A stretch of DNA of 64,000 nucleotides from Acinetobacter sp. ANC 3929 (GTDB lineage Bacteria; Pseudomonadota; Gammaproteobacteria; Pseudomonadales; Moraxellaceae). The position numbers were made by a program, and so were the translations under genes. The DNA is taken from the NCBI RefSeq assembly GCF_000369405.1, contig NZ_KB849999.1, forward strand, positions 62,001 to 126,000, written 5' to 3'. A model generated the notes under the pieces. The model had not been told where the DNA came from. It ran no database searches and was given only the letters and a program-made list of their open reading frames with translations. Positions 44,290 through 53,583 of this stretch are shown one piece after another; position 1 is the stretch's first letter, and every line of letters starts with the position of its first letter.

Positions 44290-45055
44290 TATATTTTAGA
44301 TAATAGCGAATCAAATTAAATAAACTTGAAATATTGATTTTCTTTGCCAACTCTTTTAAGAAAATTTTATCTGTTGCCACATTTGAGGCTAAAACTTTAT
44401 TGGTATAGTGTACTGTATGGACTTTTTCTTTATAGCTTTCCTTTTTTTCTTTATCTAACCATGAGCCAATAAAATGATGTGTGGTATAGTTTTGGGGGAG
44501 ATCTAAACAAAAATAAGAAGAAGAAAAAATATGAATTTTATTAGATCCATCATTGCCAATTTGATTTTCATCTTTATGCGGATCAATTTCGTAAAAGCGG
44601 GTTAAAAAATTGCTAATCGTGACTGTATTAGGTGGCTCATCATTGCTATACGTCTTTGAGTCATAATAATCTAGCATTCTTTTGGCTAGCGAATGCTTAG
44701 GCATACTTCCCCACACAGCAGAAGTAAAAGGGATACTGTCGATTTCAAAACTGCTAAAAGCTTCTAGTGTTAAAAACTCATCTATAGCATGTTTAATTTC
44801 AACATCAGTATCTAGATAAACACCTCCAAACTCATATAACGCAGATGCTCTAACGTAGTCTGAGACAAAAGCATACTTTTTTTCTTCATAGGCTTTTTGG
44901 GTAAAGGGGTGGCTATTGATGTCGAAATTTTCTTCATTCCATAGCTTGATTTCCCAGTCAGGGCATTTTTCTTGCCAACCATTGATATAGTGTTGTAATG
45001 GTTCGGGAATTTTTTTTCCACCAAACCAACAGTAGTGAATAATCTTGGGAATCAT
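44279..45055 (-). CDS. GT32-type glycosyltransferase (copy A)
   Basis: 258 residues. MIPKIIHYCWFGGKKIPEPL begins a GT32/DXD-sugar-binding domain, with YAFVSDYVRASALYEFGGVYLDTDVEI giving the D-x-D metal site. The C-terminus is basic. The first half is nearly identical in protein, and closely alike in DNA, to the gene at 45372, while the second halves differ more. This indicates a duplication followed by divergence or exchange. Confidence 0.87.
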   Translation of the reverse strand: MIPKIIHYCWFGGKKIPEPLQHYINGWQEKCPDWEIKLWNEENFDINSHPFTQKAYEEKKYAFVSDYVRASALYEFGGVYLDTDVEIKHAIDEFLTLEAFSSFEIDSIPFTSAVWGSMPKHSLAKRMLDYYDSKTYSNDEPPNTVTISNFLTRFYEIDPHKDENQIGNDGSNKIHIFSSSYFCLDLPQNYTTHHFIGSWLDKEKKESYKEKVHTVHYTNKVLASNVATDKIFLKELAKKINISSLFNLIRYYLKYKFK

Positions 45056-45371
45056 GGAACAGAATTTAAGTCTAAGATGTCATCATAATATAGCATTATT
45101 TTTTACAATTAGGATTGCCATAGCATTTTTAGTACATAATTTTATATTCAATTTACCTATTTTTATGCATTAACGTGATGCGCTTTTAGGGGGCTGAAGA
45201 GGCCAGATCAGACTTTTTAGATTCCTGAGTGTGTAATTATTGAAGTTAAAAATGGCGGATCCCTATAGCTTCTGTATTTTTGCTAAAAATAGTCTATATG
45301 TCTTTAACTTTTTATACATATTTTTTATATCAAGAGGTTGTATGTATTTTGATATACAACCTCTTTTGATT
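45056..45371. other. Gap between duplicated GT32 genes, with hairpin
   Basis: 316 bp of AT-rich DNA with no credible gene. It holds a hairpin at 45332-45365, AAGAGGTTGTA pairing with TACAACCTCTT, next to the end of the upstream leftward GT32 gene. The T run lies on the plus-strand side, so it is not a clean terminator for that gene. The rest shows nothing recognisable. Confidence 0.5.
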
Positions 45372-46151
45372 TTATTGTTTTTTAAATTTTGAGCGAATGT
45401 AATAACGTACTATTATTAATAGTTGAGTTAGATTTATTGTTTTTGCTATTTGCTTTAATTGGTCTTTTCCCCCAAAAAAATCAGTTTCTATTCTGCTTGA
45501 GTAGTATTTATTATGCAATTGTTGCTTATATGGCTTTCGATTGTTGTGATCCTCTATCCATGAACCAATAAAATGGTGTGTCGTGTAGTTTATAGGAAGA
45601 TCTAAGCAGAAATAATTGGATGGGAAAATATGAATGACATTAGTATTATCGCTCCCAATTTGATAGGAATCTATTTCTTTATCTATATGAAAATCAGTAA
45701 CCAGAATATCTGAAATAAATAGAGTATTAGGCGGGATTTGATTAGAATAAGTTTTATTATGGTAGTAGTCTAAGATTTTTTTTGAAAAACTGTGTTTTGG
45801 TATTGATCCCCATACTGCAGTAAATGGTAAATTAATTCCTTCAAAGCCGCTAAATGCTTCATAGTTTAGGAAGTTATTGATTGGTAACTTAATTTCGACA
45901 TCTGTATCTAAGTAAACACCACCAAATTCATATAATGCCCATGCTCGTACATAATCTGAAACAAAAGCATATTTTTTCTGCTGATATGCAGATTGGGTGA
46001 ATGGATGACTATTAATATCGAAATTTTCTTCATTCCATAGCTTAATTTCCCAATCTGGACATTTTTCTTTCCAACCGTTGATATAGTGTTGTAAGGGTTC
46101 GGGAATATTCTTTTTTCCAAACCAACAATAATGAATAATTTTAGGAATCAT
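45372..46151 (-). CDS. GT32-type glycosyltransferase (copy B)
   Basis: 259 residues, sister of the gene at 44279. MIPKIIHYCWFGKKNIPEPL at the start and FGGVYLDTDVEIKL as the D-x-D region. It has the same leftward orientation, 316 bp upstream of its sister. It probably transfers a related sugar; donor and acceptor are unknown. Confidence 0.87.
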   Translation of the reverse strand: MIPKIIHYCWFGKKNIPEPLQHYINGWKEKCPDWEIKLWNEENFDINSHPFTQSAYQQKKYAFVSDYVRAWALYEFGGVYLDTDVEIKLPINNFLNYEAFSGFEGINLPFTAVWGSIPKHSFSKKILDYYHNKTYSNQIPPNTLFISDILVTDFHIDKEIDSYQIGSDNTNVIHIFPSNYFCLDLPINYTTHHFIGSWIEDHNNRKPYKQQLHNKYYSSRIETDFFGGKDQLKQIAKTINLTQLLIIVRYYIRSKFKKQ

Positions 46152-46280
46152 TTAGGTAAAGAGTAAGTCAAAACTGAATGATAATATATCATTGTTTTAT
46201 CAAGTTTTTGTAGTTCTAGCGTTTTAGTGTGAATTGTTTTGAAGTAAGTTGGCGATGGCATTCATAAAAATAAGTTTTGA

Positions 46281-47150
46281 TTATTTATAATAATCTTTAT
46301 GAGCTGACTCACCTCTAAACCGTTTATAACCCCACATATATTCAGCAGGAAAGCGGTTAATCATATGTTCAACGGCTTGATTGAGTGCAGTTGTCGCAAC
46401 TTCGATATCCCGATCATACAGTTGCGGATCATTCAGATCATCACAATAGACATCAAAACCTTCACCATCTTCACGGCGGAAACAGCTTAAGCCGACTAGG
46501 CGACATTGAGTTTTTTGTGCCATTTTACTGGCAAGTGTGCTGGTTAGACATGGAATTCCAAAAAAAGGAACCACAACACCACCAGACGGATCAGGTACAT
46601 GGTCGGGCAAAATTACACTAAAGCCACCTTGTTTTAAATTTTTAAACAAGGCCTTTACCCCAGAGGCATCGGTCGGGACTAATGTGGCATTCAAGCGTTG
46701 ACGCGCATGCAGGGCGAATGTATTAAAACCAGAATCTTTCATGGGTTTGTACATAATAGTTGGAATGCCATATTGATGTACCCAAGCATTCATCATTTCC
46801 CATGTACCCAGATGTGGGGTGATAATCAGTGCGCCACGTGGATCTTTTAATGCACTTGTGAGCACTTCAAGATCATGTACGGTATGAATCTGCTGAATGC
46901 TCCATTCAGGAGGCATTGCCCAGCATTTTCCAGATTCAATATAACTGAGACATTGCTTGGTGACACTTTCTCTGGCGAGCTGTTCTTTTTTTTCTGGGCT
47001 AAGTTGAGGATAGGCGAGTTCTAGATTGACTCTGGTTTTCCACAGCATACTTTTATTGGGGTTTTGATTGATAAAGTAAGCTGCCACTTTTGCAATACTA
47101 CGCAAAAATGCTAAAGGGAGAATACGAAGCAGAGTAATGTAAAACGACAT
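46281..47150 (-). CDS. LpxL/HtrB-family acyltransferase
   Basis: 289 residues of the lipid A late acyltransferase family. The H-x4-E catalytic motif is in ITPHLGTWEMMNAW. Further features are IMYKPMKD, VILPDHVPDPSGGVVVPFFGIP and EYMWGYKRFRGE. The N-terminus has a membrane-anchoring hydrophobic stretch. It lies between the OC genes and aspS and would act on lipid A or LOS precursors at the inner membrane. I cannot tell LpxL from LpxM-type specificity. Confidence 0.85.
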   Translation of the reverse strand: MSFYITLLRILPLAFLRSIAKVAAYFINQNPNKSMLWKTRVNLELAYPQLSPEKKEQLARESVTKQCLSYIESGKCWAMPPEWSIQQIHTVHDLEVLTSALKDPRGALIITPHLGTWEMMNAWVHQYGIPTIMYKPMKDSGFNTFALHARQRLNATLVPTDASGVKALFKNLKQGGFSVILPDHVPDPSGGVVVPFFGIPCLTSTLASKMAQKTQCRLVGLSCFRREDGEGFDVYCDDLNDPQLYDRDIEVATTALNQAVEHMINRFPAEYMWGYKRFRGESAHKDYYK

Positions 47151-47154
47151 GATC

Positions 47155-47376
47155 TTAGTCTTGTTTGTCTACGTTGCCTTTCAGGACCATATAGATTAAT
47201 GCAACAAAAATCAGTAGAGCGCCTGCTAAGCTACTTACACAGAAATATAGAATACGTTGGTTGGTATCCATATTGAAGAGTTCATTTGCCAAGATGTAAC
47301 GCATGAAAAACCATTGAGCAAGTGAAAAAATAATAATCACGATTGCATGTCGACGTACATCAGGACGCATTGCCAT
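47155..47376 (-). CDS. Small two-TM membrane protein
   Basis: 73 residues with two hydrophobic segments (about 9-28 and 43-65) and short charged ends. No known function. It precedes the acyltransferase gene by 4 bp and is probably co-transcribed with it. Confidence 0.7.
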   Translation of the reverse strand: MAMRPDVRRHAIVIIIFSLAQWFFMRYILANELFNMDTNQRILYFCVSSLAGALLIFVALIYMVLKGNVDKQD

Positions 47377-47490
47377 AAGACGGATCTCTCAATAAAAAAG
47401 CAGCCTATTATGCCACTAGCGGGCATCTTCGCAAAGTATAAATTACCTTACCTAAGCGGCCCCTAAAGGAAGAGCACTGTATAGATATAA

Positions 47491-47517
47491 AAAACCCTGC
47501 ACGGGGCAGGGTTCTTG
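47491..47517 (-). terminator. Terminator after aspS
   Basis: AACCCTGC (47493-47500) pairs with GCAGGGTT (47506-47513). The minus strand then has a T run, so it ends the aspS transcript. Confidence 0.88.
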
Positions 47518-47537
47518 TTGAAGCATAAACTCAAGGT

Positions 47538-49319
47538 TTATTTTTCTTCAGCTTTAGGTTTTTCGCGTAAACGAATACCTAAGTCGCGCAATTGGTTTGC
47601 TTCAACTGGCGCTGGTGCTTGAGTCAACGGACATTCAGCAGTCTTGGTTTTCGGGAATGCAATCACATCACGAATCGAAGATGCACCTGTCATCAACATG
47701 ATCAAACGGTCAAGACCAAATGCCAAACCACCGTGCGGAGGCGCGCCATAACGTAATGCATTGAGTAAGAAGCTGAATTTCTCTTCTGCTTCTTCTTCAC
47801 CAATCCCTAAAGCTTCAAAGATTGCTTTTTGCATCTCTAAGGTATAGATACGGAGTGAACCGCCACCGATTTCAGTACCGTTCAGTACCATATCGTATGC
47901 GACAGAAAGTGCTTCACCTGGGTTGCTCTTCACTTCTTCAACACTTGATTTTGGTAGTGTGAATGGGTGGTGAACAGAAGTCCATTTGCCATCATCAGTT
48001 TCTTCGAACATTGGGAAGTCAACAACCCAAAGTGGTGCCCACTCGCAAGTAGTCAGCTTCAAGTCATGACCGATTTTCACACGAAGTGCGCCCATCGCAT
48101 CATTTACAACTTTAGCTTTATCCGCGCCAAAGAACACGATGTCGCCATTTTCAGCGCCAACACGTTTTAATAGATCGAGTACGATTGGCTCGATGAATTT
48201 AACGATAGGAGATTGAAGACCTTCAATGCCTTTTTCAAGTTCGTTGACTTTGATATAAGCCAGGCCCTTTGCACCGTAGATGCCAACGAATTTGGTGTAT
48301 TCGTCGATTGCACTACGTGGCAATGAACCAGCACCTGGAACGCGTAAAGCAACAATACGGCCTTTAGGATCTTTTGCAGGACCAGCGAAAACCTTGAATT
48401 CAACGTCTTGCATCAAGTCCGCAACGTCAACAAGTTTCAATGGAATACGCATATCTGGTTTGTCAGATGCATAATCACGCATTGCGTCAGCGTAAGTCAT
48501 ACGTTCAAACTTATCGAATTTTACATTCAATAATTCGTTGAACATTTTAACTGTTAAGCCTTCCATTAAATCCATGATGTCATCGTCACTCATGAACGAT
48601 GTTTCAACGTCGATTTGGGTAAATTCAGGCTGACGATCCGCACGTAAATCTTCGTCACGGAAACATTTCGCAATTTGGTAATAACGATCAATACCGCCAA
48701 CCATCAACAACTGTTTAAACAATTGTGGTGATTGTGGAAGCGCGTAGAAGCTACCATTTGAAACACGGCTTGGTACTAAATAGTCACGTGCACCTTCTGG
48801 GGTTGCGCGTGTCAAAATTGGTGTTTCAACGTCAAGGAAACCATGATCTTCAAAATAGTTACGGATCAAGTTAGTGACTTTAGAACGGAAACGTAAGCGC
48901 TCTAACATTTCAGGACGACGGATGTCCAAGAAACGGTATTTCAAACGAATTTCTTCTGAAATATTGGTGTTTTCGTCATTCAATGGGAATGGCGGAGTAT
49001 CAGAAGCTGCAAGAACTTCGATCTCTTTACCTAAAACTTCAATTTGACCACTCACCATGTTGGCATTTTCAGTACCTTCATAGCGACGACGTACACGACC
49101 TGTAATTTTTAATACAAATTCTGAACGTGCTTTATCTGCTGTAGCGAATGCTTCAGGTGTATCTGGATCGATCACGACTTGTACGAGACCATCACGGTCA
49201 CGCATATCAAGAAAAATCACACCGCCATGGTCACGACGACGGTGAACCCATCCGCATAAAGTAACTGTTTGATCGATTTGGGCTTCTGTTAAAGAGCCAC
49301 AGTAATGAGTGCGCATCAT
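47538..49319 (-). CDS. aspS: Aspartyl-tRNA synthetase
   Basis: 593-residue class II synthetase charging tRNA-Asp. The N-terminal OB-fold anticodon domain has [23 protein letters not shown]. Motif 2 contains [20 protein letters not shown]. The C-terminal motif 3 is [14 protein letters not shown]. The large insert domain of bacterial AspRS is present and the length is normal. It marks the right boundary of the OC locus. Two tandem ATGs allow 49319 or 49316 as the start. Confidence 0.97.
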   Translation of the reverse strand: MMRTHYCGSLTEAQIDQTVTLCGWVHRRRDHGGVIFLDMRDRDGLVQVVIDPDTPEAFATADKARSEFVLKITGRVRRRYEGTENANMVSGQIEVLGKEIEVLAASDTPPFPLNDENTNISEEIRLKYRFLDIRRPEMLERLRFRSKVTNLIRNYFEDHGFLDVETPILTRATPEGARDYLVPSRVSNGSFYALPQSPQLFKQLLMVGGIDRYYQIAKCFRDEDLRADRQPEFTQIDVETSFMSDDDIMDLMEGLTVKMFNELLNVKFDKFERMTYADAMRDYASDKPDMRIPLKLVDVADLMQDVEFKVFAGPAKDPKGRIVALRVPGAGSLPRSAIDEYTKFVGIYGAKGLAYIKVNELEKGIEGLQSPIVKFIEPIVLDLLKRVGAENGDIVFFGADKAKVVNDAMGALRVKIGHDLKLTTCEWAPLWVVDFPMFEETDDGKWTSVHHPFTLPKSSVEEVKSNPGEALSVAYDMVLNGTEIGGGSLRIYTLEMQKAIFEALGIGEEEAEEKFSFLLNALRYGAPPHGGLAFGLDRLIMLMTGASSIRDVIAFPKTKTAECPLTQAPAPVEANQLRDLGIRLREKPKAEEK

Positions 49320-49469
49320 ATTGAATTATGTATCCAAACTATATTGGCTGTAGAAGGTGAATGCGTAAACAGCGCACCACCAATGAAGGGGAGATTATGC
49401 CTTGTTGAACGTATAGTCTCAAGTCTTAATGTTTTCAAGCGAATTTTAAACAGACGCTTTTGGTGAAAA

Positions 49470-50234
49470 CTATTTTAGATAAGCTGTTCGATCTAAAAAC
49501 AAGAATAATAGACACGCCATAGTAAAGACCGTTAAGCCAGCTTGGGTAAACTCATTAATCGATTTACCAATAAAAAAATAGCGTTCAGTATTCCAAAGAT
49601 CAGTATTGATATGACGGTTATAGTCAAACACTGAGAACAGTCCATATAAGATGGAGAAGATGGCACTGATGAGTGCAAGTCCTTTGAGCCGAGTGGGAAC
49701 GGGATAGTGATGTTTATGCGTCTTATAATAATGCCAGCACATTTTTATCAAAAACGGCAAGGCAATAATTGAAGAACCAATCTGTAAGACAAAATGTAAT
49801 GGATAACTAAAGCCCCAGAATGAAACGTTATGGGCCAGAATTTCTTTAAAAGCAAATGTCCGAAAATCGAGATGGGTGAGTCCATCCCAGATCAAATGTG
49901 TGCTGATCCCCAGTATAAGTGCCAGACAACTGAGAAAGCTGAAAGAAATAAAGTCATCCACTGAGCGAATATTTAAAGGATGTCGGATTTCAAGGCAGCG
50001 ATAGGTGACAGGGCGATAGATTAAATACCACAAGAGGCAAAAGAATAGTCCAATCGGAAGATTCGGAAATAAGATACCTGACCATTGGTGTGTTAAAGCG
50101 ATGTTTTCTTGAGTAAATAATCGATAAAGATCGGGTGTCATACATCCAATCGCCAAGGCTGCGACAGGCAAATGACCCTGACTTAATTTAGATAAAGGTG
50201 GGGCAAGCACGGCATGTGAAAGTGTAAAAGGCAT
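49470..50234 (-). CDS. DUF4184-type membrane protein
   Basis: 254 residues with about six hydrophobic segments. The N-terminus PFTLSHAVLAPPLSKL is the signature of the DUF4184 family, whose function is unknown. H/D-containing motifs (LGISTHLIWDGLTH) near 115 resemble membrane metal-dependent hydrolases but prove nothing. It is divergent from znuD. Confidence 0.78.
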   Translation of the reverse strand: MPFTLSHAVLAPPLSKLSQGHLPVAALAIGCMTPDLYRLFTQENIALTHQWSGILFPNLPIGLFFCLLWYLIYRPVTYRCLEIRHPLNIRSVDDFISFSFLSCLALILGISTHLIWDGLTHLDFRTFAFKEILAHNVSFWGFSYPLHFVLQIGSSIIALPFLIKMCWHYYKTHKHHYPVPTRLKGLALISAIFSILYGLFSVFDYNRHINTDLWNTERYFFIGKSINEFTQAGLTVFTMACLLFLFLDRTAYLK

Positions 50235-50326
50235 ATCGTTGAAAAACGACCATTCATTGAATCATGGAGAAGTAGTGTAGCAAATGTTCTTTGATGCACT
50301 GTTTTTTATTGCAAAATAAATGAAAT

Positions 50327-50339
50327 GTTATAATATAAC
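50327..50339. promoter_or_regulatory. Zur operator over the znuD -10 box
   Basis: GTTATAATATAAC is a perfect palindrome matching the Acinetobacter Zur site pattern, in the context GAAATGTTATAATATAAC. It contains a perfect TATAAT (50329-50334), the likely -10 of the receptor gene. Zur with zinc bound would block the promoter. Confidence 0.8.
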
Positions 50340-50371
50340 AAAAATAACGATCGACTGATTCGAGACACGAT

Positions 50372-52444
50372 ATGTCATTTCCACAGAATATTTTGACCTT
50401 ATCTATTTTAGCTATTGTATCTGTATCTACTTTTGCAGCAGAAAATGAGCAAGTTGCAACCTTAGATACCATACGGATTAAAGCACATCCACTAGAGCAA
50501 ACATCGAAAGATTTTGCTGTTGCTGATAGCGTAGTAGACCAAAAACGCTTACAACAAGGAGCTGTCACGATTGGTGAAGCATTGAGTAGCGAACCAGGAA
50601 TTTATTCCAATCAATTTGGAGCAGGTTCAAGCCGGCCTGTGATCCGTGGCCAAGATGGGCCGCGCGTTAAGGTTCTGCAAAATTCATCTGAAAACATTGA
50701 TGTATCAACTTTATCTCCTGACCATGCAGTCACTGTAGATCCTGCATTAGCGCAACAGGTTGAAGTGATTCGTGGGCCTTCTACCTTGTTGTTTGGTGCA
50801 GGAACAGTAGGTGGTTTGGTGAATGTAACGGATAGTAAGATTCCGACCAAAATGCCTGAAAATGGCTATGAAGGTAATATCGGTCTACGTTACAACACGG
50901 GGAGTGATGAGAAGTTGGCTACGGCTGGGGTAACGGTTGCTTTGGGTGATCAAGTGGCCTTGCGTGTTGAAGGCTTAAATCGTGAAGCGAATGACTATAT
51001 CGCGCCGAACTATGTGCATGAAGGTGAGAAAGAGCGTCGAGTCGGTAATACATTTGCCAAAGGTGAAACGGTGAATGTTGGTTTGTCTTGGATTTACGAT
51101 CGCGGTTTTACGGGAATCTCATATAGCAATCGCCAAGATAAATATGGTTTACCTGGGCATAGCCATGAATATGAAAGCTGTAGTGCGCATCTGACGGGTC
51201 GTCCACATTTACACTGTGGCGATCATGATCACGCAGATGGCGATGATCATGACCATGGTCATGACGACCACGATCATGCACATGAGGCCGGCCCTTGGAT
51301 TGATCTGAAATCTGAGCGTTATGATGTTCGTACCGAATTGAATGATCCGTTTGCAGGTTTTAAAAAGCTACGTGCACAAGCTAGCTATACGGATTATAAG
51401 CATGATGAAATTGAAGAAGATACCATCGCGACTCGCTTTAAAAATAAGGGGTATGATGGCCGTTTAGAATTGGTACATAATCCACTTGGGCCATGGGAAG
51501 GTGTGATTGGGACCCAATATGGGCAACAAAAATTAGAACTCACAGGTGAGGAAGCTTTCTTAGCACCGAATACCACGAAAAAGTGGAGTGTTTTTGCCTT
51601 AGAGCATGCGCAATTTGATGATGTGCATGTTGAGCTGGCGGCACGTGCAGATCAGCAAAAAATTGATATTGAAGATTCAACTAAAAAAGATTTCGACGGT
51701 TCAGCCTTTTCTATTTCTGGTGCAGCCAATTGGGAGTTTGCACCGAACTATAAACTCTCATTCGTGACCTCTCATCAGGAACGTTTACCATTGGCGCAAG
51801 AGCTATATGCAAATGGTGGACATTTCGCGACCAACACTTATGAGTTGGGTAATGATCAATTGAAGAAAGAGAAATCCAATAATGTGGAACTTGGTTTCCA
51901 TTATGACAATAACAAGTTTGATTATCATGTCCATGTCTACCATAACTGGTTTGATGACTATATCTATGCCCAAACTTTAGATCGTTATAAAGATTTCCGT
52001 TTGGTGCAATACACTCAAGATCAGGCACGTTTCTATGGTGCTGAAGCCGAGGCGGGTTATCAGATTTCAGACGTGTACAAAGTCGGTATATTTGGTGATT
52101 ATGTGCGTGGCAAAATCGACAATGAAAATGCACCACGTGTGCCTGCTGGACGCTTAGGAACAAAAGTAAATGCGGACTTTGGTGATGGTTTTAGCGGTTC
52201 GGCTGAATATTATCATGTGTTCCAACAAGACAAGATTGCTGCTTATGAAACCGACACGCAAAGCTATAACATGCTGAATTTAGGTGTGGCATACACAGGT
52301 AAATATAGCAAGGCTACTGATTATCGCGTATTCCTGAATGCCAATAACTTACTCGATGACCAAGTTTATCAACATGCATCGTTCTTATCGACGATCCCGC
52401 AAGTGGGACGTAACTTTACTGTTGGGGTGAATTTTAACTTCTAA
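50372..52444 (+). CDS. znuD: TonB-dependent zinc receptor (ZnuD-like)
   Basis: 690-residue outer-membrane receptor that imports zinc using TonB energy. It has a signal peptide ending near AFA/A at about 23 and a plug domain with GEALSSEPGIYSNQFGAGSSRPVIRGQDGPRV (conserved in ZnuD). The barrel ends in F (VGVNFNF). A Cys/His-rich extracellular loop at about 265-305 (HLHCGDHDHADGD, then DHDHGHDDHDHAHE) is a typical zinc-catching loop. The Zur operator upstream supports zinc-controlled expression, and a terminator follows. Confidence 0.93.
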   Translation: MSFPQNILTLSILAIVSVSTFAAENEQVATLDTIRIKAHPLEQTSKDFAVADSVVDQKRLQQGAVTIGEALSSEPGIYSNQFGAGSSRPVIRGQDGPRVKVLQNSSENIDVSTLSPDHAVTVDPALAQQVEVIRGPSTLLFGAGTVGGLVNVTDSKIPTKMPENGYEGNIGLRYNTGSDEKLATAGVTVALGDQVALRVEGLNREANDYIAPNYVHEGEKERRVGNTFAKGETVNVGLSWIYDRGFTGISYSNRQDKYGLPGHSHEYESCSAHLTGRPHLHCGDHDHADGDDHDHGHDDHDHAHEAGPWIDLKSERYDVRTELNDPFAGFKKLRAQASYTDYKHDEIEEDTIATRFKNKGYDGRLELVHNPLGPWEGVIGTQYGQQKLELTGEEAFLAPNTTKKWSVFALEHAQFDDVHVELAARADQQKIDIEDSTKKDFDGSAFSISGAANWEFAPNYKLSFVTSHQERLPLAQELYANGGHFATNTYELGNDQLKKEKSNNVELGFHYDNNKFDYHVHVYHNWFDDYIYAQTLDRYKDFRLVQYTQDQARFYGAEAEAGYQISDVYKVGIFGDYVRGKIDNENAPRVPAGRLGTKVNADFGDGFSGSAEYYHVFQQDKIAAYETDTQSYNMLNLGVAYTGKYSKATDYRVFLNANNLLDDQVYQHASFLSTIPQVGRNFTVGVNFNF

Positions 52445-52470
52445 CTGAGTTAAAAATAGAATATTGAACA

Positions 52471-52521
52471 AGCCATTCGCAGACAGTATAAGGTTGTATT
52501 ATTCTGCGAATGGCTTTTTTA
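52471..52521 (+). terminator. Terminator after znuD
   Basis: AGCCATTCGCAGA (52471-52483) pairs with TCTGCGAATGGCT (52503-52515), then T-rich DNA. 13-bp stem, 19-nt loop. Confidence 0.88.
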
Positions 52522-52576
52522 TTTAGGATATAAATTACAAGCAAGTGCTTTCGAAATAGATAAATACCGACTGCTA

Positions 52577-52891
52577 TTATCTTGATTTTAGCCATAAGCC
52601 AACTTCTTGTAAGGTATTGACCAGTTTATTGAGTTTTTGACCTTCAGCCGTGATGGAATATTCAACTTTAACCGGAACTTGTGCATATACTTCTCTTAAA
52701 ATTAAGCCTTCTTCTTCTAGAAATCGTAGTTCTAAGGTCAGCATTCTTTGCGATATATTTGGAATCGCTCGGCGTAATTCGTTGAAACGCATTGGTTTCT
52801 CTAACAGAAACGAAATAATAAGCATACGCCAACGTCCACCTAATACAGTCATCGCTTCTTCTACAGAGCACCCTGAAATATTATCTTTCAT
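52577..52891 (-). CDS. HxlR-family transcriptional regulator
   Basis: 104-residue winged-helix regulator. CSVEEAMTVLGGRWRMLII is the HxlR start, with C8 in the position of the redox-active Cys in HypR/HxlR-like proteins. RFNELRRAIPNISQRMLTLELRFLEEEGLI is the recognition helix and wing. It is divergent, across a 108-bp gap, from an AhpD-like gene and likely controls it. Confidence 0.9.
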   Translation of the reverse strand: MKDNISGCSVEEAMTVLGGRWRMLIISFLLEKPMRFNELRRAIPNISQRMLTLELRFLEEEGLILREVYAQVPVKVEYSITAEGQKLNKLVNTLQEVGLWLKSR

Positions 52892-52999
52892 TGTAAATTT
52901 AAGTATAAAAAAGTTACCTATATAACAAATTAATGCCTAATTTACAATCTATACCAGATCCTCAATAATGGTTTTTCCTTCTGTATAAGTGATGTCGCG

Positions 53000-53416
53000 A
53001 TGGACTATAAAGAAATTGCAAAGAAGACAATTCAGCATTTGTACTCAGCTCATACTTCAATTAGAGCGTCAGGTATAGACCCTAGCTTGATTGCATTGGC
53101 TGAGCTATACGTTTCTCAGGTGAATGGTTGTGCTTATTGTTGCGCTTACCATGCACAAGAGTTGAGAGATATGGGGCATGAACAAGGGCTGATTGATAAA
53201 ATTCCAGGCTATAAACATTCAAATGCTTTTTCAAAAAAGCAAAAGCTGGTGCTTGAATGGGCTGAAGCAACTACGACTTTATCTGACAAAGTTGAATATA
53301 TTAAAGCTCAGTTAGCGGAGCATTTTAATGAAAGAGAAATTGTTGAGTTGACGACGAGCATTGCATTAATGGGGGCTTTGAATCGACTAAGAATTACTTT
53401 GGGTGATCTAGTTTAG
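53000..53416 (+). CDS. AhpD-like carboxymuconolactone decarboxylase family protein
   Basis: 138-residue all-helical protein with the CAYC motif (CAYCCAYHAQELRDMG, about 44-59), the redox Cys pair and His of AhpD-type alkylhydroperoxidases. Helices continue to the end, with length typical of single-domain members. Together with the divergent HxlR regulator it suggests a peroxide or electrophile response unit. The substrate is not known. Confidence 0.88.
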   Translation: MDYKEIAKKTIQHLYSAHTSIRASGIDPSLIALAELYVSQVNGCAYCCAYHAQELRDMGHEQGLIDKIPGYKHSNAFSKKQKLVLEWAEATTTLSDKVEYIKAQLAEHFNEREIVELTTSIALMGALNRLRITLGDLV

Positions 53417-53540
53417 TTGTTTTCCATCGATTAACTTTGCGTTGTTGAGAAGTGTGTAGGGTTGAACAAATACCAATAGATTAAGGGAAAGATTAATTCT
53501 TTATACAATCACCAAATTAGCATTGAAAAATCAAAGCATA

Positions 53541-53578
53541 AGCTCTAGCCTTAACCCATTAGGCTAGGGCTTTTTTTG
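53541..53578 (+). terminator. Terminator after the AhpD-like gene
   Basis: AGCTCTAGCCT pairs with AGGCTAGGGCT (one T-G pair), then seven T. It ends only 6 bp before the next ATG. Confidence 0.85.
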
Positions 53579-53583
53579 TTTAT

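Noticed and set aside
33086..47150. Reading the sugar locus as the capsule (K) locus
   Set aside because: It lies between ilvE and aspS, the OC position, and has no wza/wzb/wzc, wzx or wzy genes.
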